Below, piece by piece: positions 1 through 11,379 of a stretch of 64,000 nt of DNA (position 1 is its first letter; each line of letters opens with the position of its first letter). The notes beneath the pieces are model-generated. The model worked only from the letters and a program-made list of their open reading frames with translations, was not told the origin of the DNA and searched no databases. Origin of the DNA: Nageia nagi. Lineage: Eukaryota; Pinophyta. The translations under genes were made by a program, and so were the position numbers. The stretch covers positions 106,206,001 through 106,270,000 of the forward strand of contig JBITNC010000001.1 in assembly GCA_050084985.1 (NCBI GenBank), written 5' to 3'.

Positions 1-2300
1 TTCATCCATGAGATCTTCTTATGCATCCTGATATAAAATCATGTCTATGCTCTAGGGTCTTTGGGTTTTTTCTACATCCACCAATTCAGTTATCCTATGC
101 TTGGTTCAAGTTGTTCTTCACTTATCGAGGAGATGGAGTTTGGGGTTTTCTTATTATAGGTGGCTTTATAATAGGCTTCTTATTTTTTATCATATATTTT
201 TACTCTAAGGGTTATTATGCATTTGATACTAGCCTGATTCTTCTCCTCTTTAGAGAAGACTCCTTGGGAGCAATAGCCATTTCATTTTTCCTTTTCTAAA
301 GCTATCAGGAACTAGATGCTTCTTCAACTTTTATCTTCTTTGGTTTCTATAGTTCCCATGTCCATTTTTCCAATGGTTTATCATATTTTGTAGCATTCCT
401 TTGAAAATTGGCTTAGAGGGGTTCTCCTATTTTCAATAATGAGTCCTACATGTACTGGGAATTCCAGTACTAATCATATGTAAACTCACCAAAGCATTAT
501 TTTTCAACATGATTTACTTTTGCAATACATTTAAATCTAATTTTTTTGAAATATTCAATTTTTTTGGGTCCCCAATCCAACTCCTCTTGTAAATGGGTAA
601 CTACCTCCTAGGTCAAGGCAAATTCTTGACGTATGACTTCCCAAATTCTATACTTTTTAAAACCTTCAAGATCCATTCATCCCTTATCAAGAATCTTAAA
701 TTCTTACTCAAGAGATGCCTCAACCTCTTCTTTTATTTGATTTTCAAATTATTCTACATGTAATTGGGCTTAATGGGAAAATATTGAGTGTTTTTTATTA
801 GATTTGATTATCCTTATCATTTCACTAATTGGGTCATATGCCTAGGGGTATCTATAGTATCTAATTTGAAATTGTGTATAATAAAATCAGCTAACTAATC
901 TTTATACCCTATTTCTATTAAAGTAAAATTTACTGATTGGGAAGGTATTTTAATTAGATGTTTGAAATTATCCCCTAACCCATACTTAGTATCTATGGCA
1001 CAAATTTGTCTACCCATCTCTAAAGAATATAACTATAAGGTAACACATTTAAGAAGAAAAAATGGGGTCTCAAAATAATGATACCTAATAATTATTATGT
1101 GGTTCTTCAAAAATACTAATCTCATATCATGTTTCCTCTTTGCAACTCATCTATGATAGATTGGTGGAGTCTATGGGTGACCCTCCCCGTAAGAATGCAC
1201 ATCATCTAAGTAAAGAATTTTTTCATGAACTCATAGTATGAGCTATGTACCTTTGTGAGCATTGGTACTCTTAAATCAATTAGTACAAATGCCATGGATA
1301 GAGTCACCAATGTAATCTATAGTCCTCCTTATACCAAAACTTCCAAGTTTTGGTGGACTATAAGCCATCATAAATATGGTGAATTCCAAAAATTAGATTT
1401 TTTCAATATTGAACAAATTTCTCTAGTCTTATTTGAGATGAAAGAAAAACATAGCAAATGTGTTCCTTAATGATATTATATGCCATTCTCATCATGGCTT
1501 CATCTACTTAAATCTAGGTCTTCTTTCCAAGAATAACAACCAACACCTGTAGGACCTATCTATTCTAACATTTATCAAAGGTGGCAATGTCATAGCTCTA
1601 TAGGAACTTGGTTTATCTTCCTTCATACCTCTCATCAATCCAATCCAACATCTCACTTTCATTATAATAAAAATCAACCTTTTCTTTCTTGATATTAACT
1701 TTATTATTAACATGGAAGGTCCAATTAGTAGGGACTATGAGTGCATGTACAATTGCTTCTAGGGATTAGTTGAAAAGGATATTGGGCTAGTATTTGGAAT
1801 CTACTTCTCCCTTCTTCTATTCCTTGTAAGATTTAACCTCATATCCCTATGGGCTATGCCTAAGTGCAATAGAAATAAGGAGCTTTGGGTAAGTGAAAGA
1901 CTCGTAGGGCACATAATACTCCAAGCCTTGATCCAACATAACATTATTTATTAATTCTACTAATGACTTCTCTTTACCTACAACCTTTGGTATCTAGTTC
2001 TACAATAGGATTCTTTTTGGGTCTTCTCATTAGGTATCCATATGATTCATGACCCCTTCCTCTATCTAGTTAAACACTAGATCATTCTCCAAATACTCTT
2101 CATGAATTACCACTAAGTTGGCATCTAGTATGTCTTCCATGGCTACTTTAGTATTCTTAGTTATTGTTATGATGTCAAGTAGTTTTTGCATAGCTTAGGT
2201 TAACATTAAGCTCTTATAACCTTTATGATGAAAGCTCTAAGAAATCCTCAAATATTAGCGTGAAAATCTCTTAAAATAATAAGCTCTAGAACTCTCAAAA
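1..2300 (-). pseudogene. T1 second ORF downstream of integrase, unrecognised protein, partial
   Basis: Translated on the minus strand, the region carries patches that align with the ORF at 17526-20740 of T2. Examples are the part around 850-1030, where both copies read roughly MGR(K/Q)(M/I)CAI-TKYGLGDN and then KIPS---NFTLIE-G-KD, and the part around 540-620 with a shared W/LGxxxN/QKxxxF stretch. The two copies are clearly diverged, yet their protein reading is alignable, which argues that this was a real coding region of the element. No known domain is recognised. The plus-strand ORF at 21-299 lies antisense to it and is not considered a gene. The far end lies outside the window. Confidence 0.5.
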
Positions 2301-2700
2301 ATTTATGATCTGAAATCTATTAAATGAGGAAATGAGATGTTAAGGACTATGTTATATTTTCTTAGGGTTTGGGACTATCACCTATTAATGGCAATTAATG
2401 AACTAAGAATGTTGGGGTTCTCATAGAGTGCAATGTCAAGGATGACAAGTAGGATCACATATAATTCAAGTGAGCTACATTTAACTTAGAAGGTAAGGCA
2501 CATCTGGTGGTTTTTCTAAGAAAATATGCTATTAAATGCCATCCTTTGATAAGATGGTTTACATCTATCAGGTTTAACCAACACCATGCCAAGTTAATGC
2601 AACCATTAATATCTACCTACTTTCTTGGGAAATGTATCATTGATGAACTATATATATATTATATATATATATATATTGAAAGGGATGAAAATGATTGAAA
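2301..2700 (-). other. T1 spacer between integrase and second ORF, with TA-rich tract
   Basis: Non-coding stretch homologous to 16976-17525 of T2; for example, both copies share GATGTAAACCATCTTATCAA (2544-2563 here, read on the minus strand). It contains an imperfect TA run at 2649-2678 that T2 lacks. No gene seen. Confidence 0.5.
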
Positions 2701-3800
2701 CTAAAAGCAATAAAGTATATACATTGTACATGTTTGGCAAGTGATATGGAATCACCTCAATACTTGATAATGCTTTAAATAGATATTGTTCACTAGTATA
2801 GGTAGTTCCTATGACCTAACAATATCTTTAAGCTTAAATGCATTATTCTAAAAGTATTGAATTATAATATAGGGCCCACTCCATAAGGAATTGAATTTTT
2901 GATATTTTTTTATCTTTGTTCTTTCTTCATCCCATTTGAGGATGATGTCTCCAACTTCAAACTTAACCTAGGAAGATTTTTTCTTATTGGACCATTTCTT
3001 AATAATCTATTATCAATGCTAGAAGGATTGATATGCTTTATTTTGGTCCTCTTCCAACTTTATCAACTGATTGTACCTTACTTGCAGTAGCTCTAAGTCA
3101 TATTCTTCCAATCCTTGTAGGATTTTTAATGTAGGTAACTCAAGATGAATTGATAATATTGGTCTCTTACCATACACTAATGCATATAAAAATATCTTGA
3201 TAGCTGATTTAAGATTGATCCTATATGCCCATTATTCATAATCTAGTTATGTATGTCATTATCTAGGATTCCCTTCAATTCTTCTTTTAATGATATGGGT
3301 TAAGTTCTTATTTGTTGATTTTGCTAGCCCATTCACTTAGGGGTAATAGTTTGAAGAGAAAATCTAGTTGACCTCATACTCAATAATAAATTCTAACAAA
3401 TTAGCTCCAATAAATGCAATACCATTGTCTGATACAATAGTCTATGGAATCCCAAAGTAAGTAATTAATCTTTTGATCATCTTTATTACTTCCCTTGATC
3501 TATTTCTTATAATAATATTTTGAAATAGTCTATTATAGTAAGAATAAACTTATGACCTGCTAAAGAATTTGGGTTTACGACATTAATGAAATCTAGACCC
3601 CATTGTTGGAAAGGTTCTTCAACAACCACAAGCTTAAGAGGCATTGTAGCTTGTCTCCTTTTTCCCATATATTTGCTACATTTATCACACTCATGAGATA
3701 TCTTGAATGAATATTAAAACATAGTAGGCCAATAATAGCTTACTTGCAATATTTTTGCTATAGTAGTAGGACCACTATAGTTTCCTCTATAAAATTCATA
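2700..3800 (-). pseudogene. T1 integrase remnant
   Basis: Integrase would insert the element cDNA into the host genome. On the minus strand one sees, in order, the zinc-binding end (H-E-C-D-K-C near 3690), a DF(I)xVxNPxS-GHKF core start near 3590, an SDNG motif near 3425, and GLAKSTNKNL near 3325. These are followed by HLELPTLKILQGLEEY, RxNQLIKLEED and a C-terminal FEVGDIILKW and LWSGPYI stretch near 2890. In related elements the GLAK position reads GLAE, and that Glu is the third catalytic residue. Here it is Lys, as also in T2. Several TAA and TAG stops make the gene dead. The family is sure; the domain limits are approximate. Confidence 0.75.
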
Positions 3801-4059
3801 ACAAAATTCATGTAAAATTCTTTGGGCTTCATCATGAATCACCACCTTAATAAGGTTTGATCAAAATTATTCTTGTAAAGATGATCATCTATCATCATAA
3901 ACTTAAATACTTGTAATCTAAATATCCTTATTTGGAATCTATCTAAGGATTCAGGACACTTACCAATTCTAAAATTAAAAAAGAAAAAAGAAAACAAGTT
4001 ATTTTATCTAATCAGTTTCTTGATTAAGATGCTTCTCATCCTCTATGATAGAAATCATG

Positions 4060-4450
4060 TGTGTAGCCTTTACTATGTTTTCATGGAGGGATCATCCCTT
4101 CACAATCTTGGTTGTTTTAATTTCTACATCATATTCCATTATTTTTATGATCTAACCAACTTTTCCTTCACCCAAATCTCTTTGGATAACATAATTTCTT
4201 ACATTTAGGTGAATGGTATATACAAGAATTTTGTTGTGGGATACATAATGCTTAAACTTTTTAAGACCTCTTATTATGGAAAATAATTTCTTTTCAATAA
4301 ATGAGTACCTTCTTTGGTGGTGGTGTAGTGTTTTGCTATGAAAGTAAATGGGATGTTCTTCCTTCTAGTCATCTTTCTATGCTAGGATGGCAGCAATACT
4401 TTTCTTTGGTCCATATGCATACATGAATAAAATATTTTGAAAAATCAAAT
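4060..4450 (-). pseudogene. T1 native (gypsy) RNase H remnant
   Basis: Minus-strand translation gives MYAYG, then KEEHPIYFHSKTLHHHQ, YSFIEKKLFSIIRGLKKF, HNKILVYTIHLNVRNYVIQ and IMEYDVEIK. This is the RNase H segment that follows RT in Ty3/gypsy polyproteins. The usual TDAS catalytic Asp motif is replaced by YAYG in both T1 and T2, so the loss probably predates the two copies. That is consistent with the known degeneration of the native RNase H in Tat elements that carry a second one. It is adjacent to RT upstream and integrase downstream, as expected. A TAG stop sits within the domain. Confidence 0.8.
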
Positions 4451-4679
4451 TTTTTCAAAATAAGAGCTTTATTTATAGCCTTTTTAATGTTTTGAAAAGA
4501 TTACTTTACTTCTTATGACTAGGAGAATATAGCATCTTTCTTTAATATTATTATGATTGGGGAAACAATCTTCAAAAATGATTAATAAATTTTTTAACAA
4601 AATTGATTTGACCAAGGAAGGACTGTGAGGCCTTGTTGTTTGAAGGTATAGGTAATTCTTCAATAGCTTTCACTTTATC

Positions 4680-5300
4680 TAGATCAATTGCTAATTATTT
4701 TTCTAAATAATATAAACCAACTAATTTTCTTTATTTAACCATAAAAATAGACTTTTTGGGATTAATAGAAATCCCAAATTGTATATATTTTTCAAAAACT
4801 TTCTTAAGATGATTCAAGTGGTTCTTTCTACTCTTTGAAAACACTATGATATCATCCAAGTAGACTAGGATTATCTTGTTTATCAAGTCACCAAAGGCAT
4901 GGTCCATGGCTCTCTAAAATGTAGCCCTAGCATTGGAGAGACCAAAAGGCATTCTTTAAAATTCAAATATCCCCACTTGGTATTGAATGTAGTTTTGAAT
5001 TGATCCTCATCCTTTACTCAATTTTGGTTGAATCTTGAATGGATGTCAATCATTAAAAAGTAGCAAGCTCTAGCTATTATGTGCAGGATTAATTCCATAG
5101 AAGGGAGATGATAATTATCTTTAAGAGACACTTGATTTAGGTTTTTGAAATCTACATAAAGCCTGATTTCTCCATTATTTTTTCTTACTTGTACTAAATT
5201 GGCTACTCAAGAAGAATTCTTGATGGGATACATAATTTTGGCATCTAAGAGCTTAAGTAACTCTACTTGATAACCTCTTCTATTCTTGGGTTTACTGACC
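4680..5300 (-). pseudogene. T1 reverse transcriptase remnant
   Basis: RT would copy element RNA into DNA. The minus-strand reading shows GEIRLYVDFKNLNQVSLKDN near 5160, VKDEDQFKTTFNTKWG near 4995, MPFGLSNARATF near 4940 and the catalytic YLDDIIVFS box at about 4840-4862, then SRKNHLNHLKKVFEK. The YxDD box is intact here, unlike in T2. Frames are interrupted by stops (for example F-stop-RAM where Gln is expected) and at least one frameshift between the FNTKWG and MPFGL parts. The upstream part (5300-5700) reads as the poorly conserved linker between the extra RNase H and RT. Confidence 0.85.
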
Positions 5301-5799
5301 TCTATTTCTATCTGTATGATTTTTACCTTTGATTCAAGCTTAATAGTGTGTTGGATCACATTCTTATCATATGTTTTTAAATCATTATAAGTCTAGGAAA
5401 TTACTTTGAAGAACTTATAATAAATTTGAAATATCATCCTTTTTTCTTCTTCCAAGCACTCTCTTCCAACTTTTATGTATTTTCCATGTTCAACTTCCAT
5501 ATCAACATTGCTTTCCTTTTGAACTACTAGAGTTTTGACTATTTAAACATATTCATAATCAAATAGTCATTCAAAGGAGAGAAGAAATTTAGGTATGATC
5601 TTGTTTCTAAGTTGTATAACATCTAACTCTTAGGGTATTTATTCAACACCAAAAGTGTGAGCTATTGCTTCATCTATAAGGAAATTCATAATATTCTCAC
5701 CAAATTCAAATACCTACCAAAAATTTGTAGTGTTAGATATAAATGGCCTGCATAGGACTTTAACTCCATAGCTACCTCTCTTGTGATGAGTAGAATTGA

Positions 5800-6185
5800 A
5801 ATGTGTTCCTTTACTAGGAAGTGCATCAATAATTTGATTATACTTTCTAGAAATAGAGATAAAATTGATAGTTAGGAAAGGCTCTAATAAGTCCCATACC
5901 CTATTCTTGTAAGTTTTCAAATAGTGCTATCTTGCACTAATCTAGTCTCTTACTCACTTTATGACCAGTTCAGAATCACCATGGACTACTAGGAATCTAA
6001 TGTCCATACTGATAGCCTTAGCCCTAAATAAAGGGCTTCATATTTTGTTGCATTATTTGTGCATATCCATATGAATTTGAATGAGAACCTTCTTATGTAT
6101 CCCTTAGGTGACTTGAAAACAACACTAGCTCCACATCTATGTTTACATATAGCTCCATCAAAGAACATCATCCATACTTCATGTT
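5800..6185 (-). pseudogene. T1 extra plant-type RNase H (aRNH) between protease and RT
   Basis: The minus-strand reading has MMFFDGAICKHRCGASVVFK, then RRFSFKFIWICTNNATKYEA and LYLGL, then HGDSELVIK, then SRKYNQIIDALPSKG. These carry the four RNase H acidic positions: D in FFDG (about 6155-6166), E in YEAL (about 6045), D in GDS (about 5975) and D in IDAL (about 5830). The pattern is that of the plant or archaeal-type RNase H (RVT_3) captured by Tat elements. It lies between protease and RT rather than after the native RNase H. A degenerate stop breaks the frame after LYLGL. As a domain assignment this is strong; activity is not implied. Confidence 0.8.
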
Positions 6186-6420
6186 CCTTTTTAGATAAAA
6201 TTAAGATTGGCTATAAATTTTTATATAAGTAGTAGTTTCCCATGCCAATGTTAGTGGTCTAATAATTGAGGTCATTAGCTAAAATAACTTTTGTATTTAG
6301 TAGTGATTCCTTGATAGGATCCTTTTCAAATACCTCTACTTATTTAGGACCATTCATGCAATTTTTCTTATAGATCTTCACAAAATGGACATACTTAGTA
6401 CCCTCATTTGGGATTTTGAC

Positions 6421-6834
6421 TTATTTATTTTTGAAAGGAAGTAGGATATGTATGTAATCTAATGCTTGGTATCCTCCTAACTTGTTAGTGAATTCTTTGA
6501 ATAAATAGATCCCAAATAGAGCTAGAAGATAAACTACAATGATATCTTGAATGACATAAATTTTAGAGAATGCATTTAGGGTAATAGAGACTCCTAGAAA
6601 ACTACCAATTACATCTACAAGGGAAGAATATAATTGTATGAATCCATCTATGCATGAAGAAATATACAATTTCATCTCATTTACAATAACTTTGAGAATA
6701 ATAGTAATAGCAAAACCAGTATCAATCATATAATTTTTAACTACCCATCCTTCTAACCTAAGGGATAGATAAAAAGGTGGAGGCCATCTTATACCTATAG
6801 GAGCTACATGGACATCATAAGAAATTGCAAACAT
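6421..6834 (-). pseudogene. T1 aspartic protease region, open frame of 137 codons
   Basis: An open frame of 137 codons on the minus strand. It holds PPPFYLSLRLEGWVVKNYMI followed by DTG, the active-site triad of a retropepsin, where related elements have DSGA. Later come VIQDIIVV, ALFGIYL, EFTNKLGGYQALDY and HILLPFKNK. This tail matches the end of Tat-type protease regions, where an invariant GG and a LDYTHI-like stretch precede the next domain. The protease would cut the Gag-Pol polyprotein. The length and position just upstream of the extra RNase H agree with T2 (8418-8960). It is open over the whole range but lies in an element that is otherwise dead. Confidence 0.7.
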
Positions 6835-7640
6835 TACATTTCCATCATTAGCCTTTTTTTTTGTTATTTTTAAACTTCAAAGCTTCTTGCAAGAGGTCAA
6901 TTTGACCCAAAATATTCAATGCATATAACATTGTCATCTTAGAAGATGTTCTTTTTAATTCTTCCATAATATTATATGGAACATAAGAGGTTGACTTGTT
7001 TCTACAGATTGATGAGATCTAAATTGTTGATAGCCTTCTATTTATGGTATTTAGCTATGAAAAAATATCTCAATGGAGCAAGTCTTTCATTTTTTGGGAC
7101 ATCAATTCTAATTTGAGTAGGGTTTCTTGTAACAAGAGCAATGTTACCAGGGTCTTATGAAACTTGACCTAAATGATTTGGAAGTTGGTTTGTTTGATTT
7201 TGTGGTTGAGACATAGGATCTTTAGCTCTTTTTGGATCAAGTTAAGCAAGAATAGTTTACTTATTTTGCTAAGAAATTTGGGCTTTCTATGGAGCTATTG
7301 AAGTAGAATCTCTACTTTGAACATAGTTGTCTCATTCTCTAGCATAACCTAGAACCTAAAAATTAACCATGGTAAGATCTGCAATAGAGTTTGAAGTAGG
7401 TTCTACCATTTGGTTAGAATGTAAGCCAAAATATTAATGTTAATATACCATGCAATATTATGAAAAATGTGGAGCTTAAAAAGGAGTACACCAATCTATA
7501 ATACCCAAAGAATCACTTTCTATAGAACTAACCATTACTACATTTTCTATAGCTTTAGGAGTATGTGATAGTTCTAGTTGATTATTTCTAGGTTGAAATC
7601 TTGGTTGATACTACTCAAAACCAAGTACCAACACTACCAT
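6835..7640 (-). pseudogene. T1 linker between gag and protease
   Basis: Minus-strand translation shows PKAIENVVMV, IESDSLGI, MVEPTSNSIADLTMVNF and RAKDPMSQPQNQTNQLPNHL, all with counterparts in T2 at 7781-8410. It is Gln/Asn/Pro-rich and broken by TAG and TAA stops, mostly at Gln-like positions. No zinc knuckle or gag core is present, so the element is cut inside or just after gag. The function of this linker is not known to me. Confidence 0.55.
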
Positions 7641-7780
7641 CTCTTGCATCTATAAGTATAAATACTAGTTCTAACTCACAAGAGAAAGAGAGGATAAGGT
7701 AACTAGAGATAACCATTAGGAACCTAAAAAATAATCTCATTTTATAATAAAGACATAATCAAAGCTTCAATTACAAGAAA
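7641..7780. other. Junction between the inverted copies T1 and T2
   Basis: Homology of T1 (minus) and T2 (plus) fades into this spacer of about 140 bases from both sides. No LTR end, target duplication or other element end is recognisable in it. It is the centre of a multi-kilobase imperfect inverted repeat. Confidence 0.5.
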
Positions 7781-8410
7781 TATGATAACTACCTAGAAAT
7801 AATTAGCTAGAACCACCACTTGCTCCTAAAGTTATAGAAAATGCAATAATGGTTAATGCTATAGAAAATGATTCTTTAAGTATTAAAAAAAAGTATCCTC
7901 CTTATTCAAATACATATTTTTTAAACTCTTGTGTGATGTATCAACATCAATAGTTGGGATTAAATTTTGATCATATGGTAGTACTTGCTTTAGATCTTGT
8001 TGCAGACCTTACCATGGTTAATTTTTGAATTCTAGGTTATCCTAAAGAACAAGCTAATTATGTTCAAACCAAAGCTTATACCTCAACAAATATATAACAA
8101 GACCAAGTTACTTAGCCAAATCAACAACCCATTATATCTCAACCTAATATAAAAAGAGTTAAGGATCTTATGCTCCAACCATAGAATCAAGAAAATCAAC
8201 TTCCTAGTCATTTGGGTCAAGTTTCTTAAGATCTGGGTAATGTTGCTTCTTCAACAAGAAATCTCACTATGACTAGAAATGAAGTCCTAGAAAAAGAGAG
8301 GCCTCCTCCATTAAGATATTATTTAATTACTAAACATCATAAGGAGAAAACCACTCAGTAATTTAGATCACATCAAATTACTAAAATAAGTTAACCCCTT
8401 ACATTCCATA
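7781..8410 (+). pseudogene. T2 linker between gag and protease
   Basis: The plus-strand reading shows LPRNN, LEPPLAPKVIENAIMVNAIE, then LVADLTMVNF and RVKDLMLQP, matching T1 at 6835-7640. Gln codons are frequently TAG or TAA here. No gag core domain is seen. Confidence 0.5.
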
Positions 8411-8417
8411 TAATATT

Positions 8418-8960
8418 GTGGAAGAATTAAAGAAAACACCTTCTAGAATGATAATGTTTGATGCATTGAGGATTCAAGGTCTAATTAACCTCTTGAAAAA
8501 AGATTTAAAGCTTAAAAATAATACAAAGAGGGTAAATGAGGGTAATGCATTATTTGAAATTTTTAATGAGGTCCTTCTAGCTCTTGTAGGCATAAGATCT
8601 CCACCATTTTATCAATCTCTTAGATTAGAAGGTTGGGTAGTTAATAATTGTATGAGTGATACTAGAGTTGCCATTATCATTATTCCCAAAGATGTTATAA
8701 ATAAAATAAAATTGTATATTACTTGATGCATAGATGAATTCATACAAGTATATTCTTCTCTCAATATGTAGTTGGAAGTGTAAAAGGAGTTTCCATAACT
8801 CTAAATGCATTCCTTGATATCTATGTCATTTAGAAAATTATTATCATTGATCTTCCATACCTATTTAGGATTTGCTTATCTAGATAATTCACTACTAAGT
8901 TGGGAGGATACTTAGCCTTAGATTATACACATATCCTACTCCCTTTCCAAAATAAGTAGG
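8418..8960 (+). pseudogene. T2 aspartic protease region
   Basis: An open stretch (8418-8726) reads VEELKKTPSRMIMFDALRIQ, a sequence type that precedes the protease in Tat polyproteins, then PPFYQSLRLEGWVVNNCMSD with TR in place of the TG of the catalytic triad. After a stop at 8724-8726 the remainder matches the T1 protease tail, for example KLGGYLALDYTHILLPFQNK with stops at 8922-8960. The DT(R) change removes the conserved glycine after the catalytic Asp-Thr. Family assignment rests on alignment with T1 and on position before the extra RNase H. Confidence 0.65.
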
Positions 8961-9189
8961 TTAAAATCCCAAATGATGGAACTAAAAGTGTTCATATTAA
9001 AAAGATCATAGAACAAAATTATTTGAATGGCCCTTGTCTAGTAGAAGTATTTGAGAGAGATACACTTTGAGAAACACTACTAAGCATAGAAATTATTTTA
9101 GATAATGACCTTAATTACCAGGTCACTAACATTGGCATGGGTAACTATTGCTTATATGAGAATATATAGCCAATCTTATTCATAGCTAA

Positions 9190-9580
9190 AAGAGAGTATG
9201 AGATATAGATGATGTACTTTAATGGGTCTAGATGCAAACATGGATGTGGTGTGGGTATTATTTTCAAATCACTATAAGGACACATGAGAAGGTTCTCATT
9301 TAGATTCATATGGATTTGTACAAATAATGCTATTGAATATGAAGCCCTCTATTTGGGGTTATCTAAAGCAATTAGCATGGCCATTATATGCTTGGTGGTG
9401 AATGGTGATTTTGAATTGGTCATAAAGCAAGTCAAAAGACTAAATTAGTGCAATATATCACTATCTAAAGACTTATAAGAATAGGGTATGGGACTTATTA
9501 GATTCATTCCTTACAATTAATTTTATTTCTTTTCCTATAAGGTATAATCAAGTTGTTAATCCACTTATGGGTAAATGAGA
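9190..9580 (+). pseudogene. T2 extra plant-type RNase H (aRNH)
   Basis: The frame starting near 9205 reads MMYFNGSRCKHGCGVGIIFK, RRFSFRFIWICTNNAIEYEA, LYLGL and NGDFELVIKQVK, then RYNQVVNPLMGK. Compared with T1, the first catalytic Asp is Asn (YFNG, 9214-9225) and the last is Asn (NPL for DAL, about 9558). Both are explained by G-to-A transitions. The Glu in YEAL (about 9338-9349) and the middle Asp in GDF are kept. The domain sits between protease and RT as in T1, so this position is a property of the family and not a rearrangement of one copy. Confidence 0.8.
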
Positions 9581-10050
9581 ATGATACAGTCCTACTTATC
9601 ATAAGAGAGGAAGTTATGTAGTTAAAATCCTATGTAGGCCATCTATGCCTAACACTGCAAACTTTTAGCAGGTATTTGACTTGAATGAACATATTATGAA
9701 TTTCCTTATAGATGAGTAGTAGCTCATACCTTTGGTGTTGAAGAACTACCTAACTACTTCCAAGAGTCATATGTTATACAACCCAAAAACAATATCATAC
9801 CCAAAGTTTTGCTTTCTTTTGAATAGTTATTTGATTATGAAGATGTTTAAAAAGTTAAAACTTTAGCTCTTCAAAAGAAGAGCAATGTTGAGCTAGAAAT
9901 TGAACCTAAAATATGGTAGAAGCTATATTAGAGTGCTCTAAAGAAGAAAAAATGCTAATATTTTATATTTACCATGAGTTCTCTAGAGAAATTACCTAAA
10001 CTTATGATGATTTGAAGACATATGATAAGAATGTGATCCAACACACCATT

Positions 10051-10600
10051 GAGCTTGAACCAAAAGCAAAATCATATGGACAAAAACAAAGGCTAGTAAA
10101 CCTAAGAATAGAAGAGGCTATGAAACATGAGTTGTTAAAACCCTCAATGCTAAAATTATCTATCCTATCAATCATTTTTTTTGGGTAGCCAATTTAGTCC
10201 TAGTAAGAAAAAAGAGAGGAGCAATTAGACTATGCATAGATTTTAGAAATCTGAACCATGTGTATCTCAAAGACAATTATCCTCTCCCTCTCATGGTATA
10301 AATCATGCATATAGTAGCTAGAGCATGCTAGTTTTCTATGATTTATGGCTATTTAGGATTCAATAAAATATGGGTAAAGGATGAGGATTAGTTCAAAACT
10401 ACATTCACTACCAAGTGGGGGACATTAGAGTATTTTATAGTAGTAGATAGGACCACTTGTCATATCTTAGGCAAGTTTTTGAAAAATGTATAGAATTTGG
10501 GATTTATATCAATCCAAAAAAATCTATTCTTATGCTTAACTAAGGAAAATTGTTAGGCCATATTATCTAAGAAAAAGAATTAAAAATTGATCCAAATAGA
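10051..10600 (+). pseudogene. T2 reverse transcriptase with the YxDD segment deleted
   Basis: Upstream, 9581-10050 is the alignable but degenerate linker to the extra RNase H. The RT itself reads GAIRLCIDFRNLNHVYLKDN at about 10216, VKDEDxFKTTFTTKWGTLEY at about 10374, and then jumps to FLKNVxNLGFISIQKN at about 10478. The intervening part, which in T1 holds MPFGLSNARATF through YLDDIIVFS to NHLNHLKKV, is missing and replaced by about 40 unrelated bases. The enzyme therefore lacks its catalytic Asp pair regardless of the point stops. RT identity is certain. The deletion end points are approximate. Confidence 0.85.
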
Positions 10601-10679
10601 GTAAAAGCTATTGATGCATTACCTCTTCCTTCAAATAAGAAATTATTACAATCTTTCCTTGGAAAAATCAATTTAGTTA

Positions 10680-11250
10680 GAAAATTTGTTATTGATTTTT
10701 CAAAGATTGTTTCTCCAATCACAACAATGTTAAAGAAAGATGTCTTTTTCTAGTCTAAAGAATCAAAGTAAGCTTTTCATGATATTAAAAAGGCTATAAC
10801 TGAAGCTCCTATTTTGAAGAACCCTAGTTTTTCAAAAGATTTCATTATGTATGCATATGGAGTAGAGAAAAGCATTACTTCCATCTTGGTACAAAAAGAT
10901 GACCAAAAGGAAGAACATCCCATTGCCTTTCATAGTCAAACACTACACCAACACCAAAAAAAAGTACTCATTTATTGAAGAGAAAGTGTTTTCTATAATG
11001 AAAGGACTTAAAAAGTTTAAGCATTATATGTGCCATAACAAGATCCTTGTATATACCATTCACCTAGATGTAAGAAATTATGTAATTCAAGAAGAATTGG
11101 GTGAAAGAAAAGTTTGTTGGATCATAAGAATAATGGAATATGATGTAGAAATTAAACCAAACAAGCTCATAATGGGAAGAGTCCTCTTTGAAAATCTAGT
11201 AAAGAATGAACACATGATTTCTATAATTAAGGATGAGAAGCATTAAAGTT
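10680..11250 (+). pseudogene. T2 native RNase H remnant
   Basis: The plus-strand reading gives FIMYAYGVEKSITSILVQKD, EEHPIAFHSQTLHQHQKK, then an open frame (10899-11246) with SFIEEKVFSIMKGLKKFKHY, HNKILVYTIHLDVRNYVIQ and IMEYDVEIKPNKLIMG. The YAYG block again lacks the Asp of the usual TDAS motif, as in T1. One frameshift separates the first half from the open frame. Upstream (10601-10800) is the connecting part with KKLLQSFLGKINLVRKFVID-like sequence, typical of the RT-RNase H junction. Confidence 0.8.
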
Positions 11251-11379
11251 TAGGATGGTAGATGATCATCTTTATAGGAGGAATTTTGATTAGACCTTAT
11301 TGATATGTGTGATTCAAGATGAAACCTAGAGAATTTTACATGAATTATCTTATTGATTATCTAGAGGACACTATAGTAG

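Larger units (their letters stand above)
1..7640 (-). mobile_element. T1: decayed Tat-type Ty3/gypsy retrotransposon, truncated at both sides
   Basis: Read on the minus strand, this stretch gives in order a gag-protease linker, protease, a plant-type RNase H, reverse transcriptase, a native RNase H, integrase and a second ORF that runs off the window edge. The same order is found in T2 on the opposite strand, and the two align through all domains. Reading frames are broken by many TAG and TAA stops and several frameshifts, so no product is made. No LTR or primer site of T1 is in the window. The extra RNase H and the integrase tail place it in the Tat clade. The sub-lineage is not resolved. 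Confidence 0.8.

Noticed and set aside
21-299. 92-codon hydrophobic open frame at the left edge
   Set aside because: Antisense to the T1 second ORF, which aligns with T2. The hydrophobic look comes from AT-rich antisense sequence.
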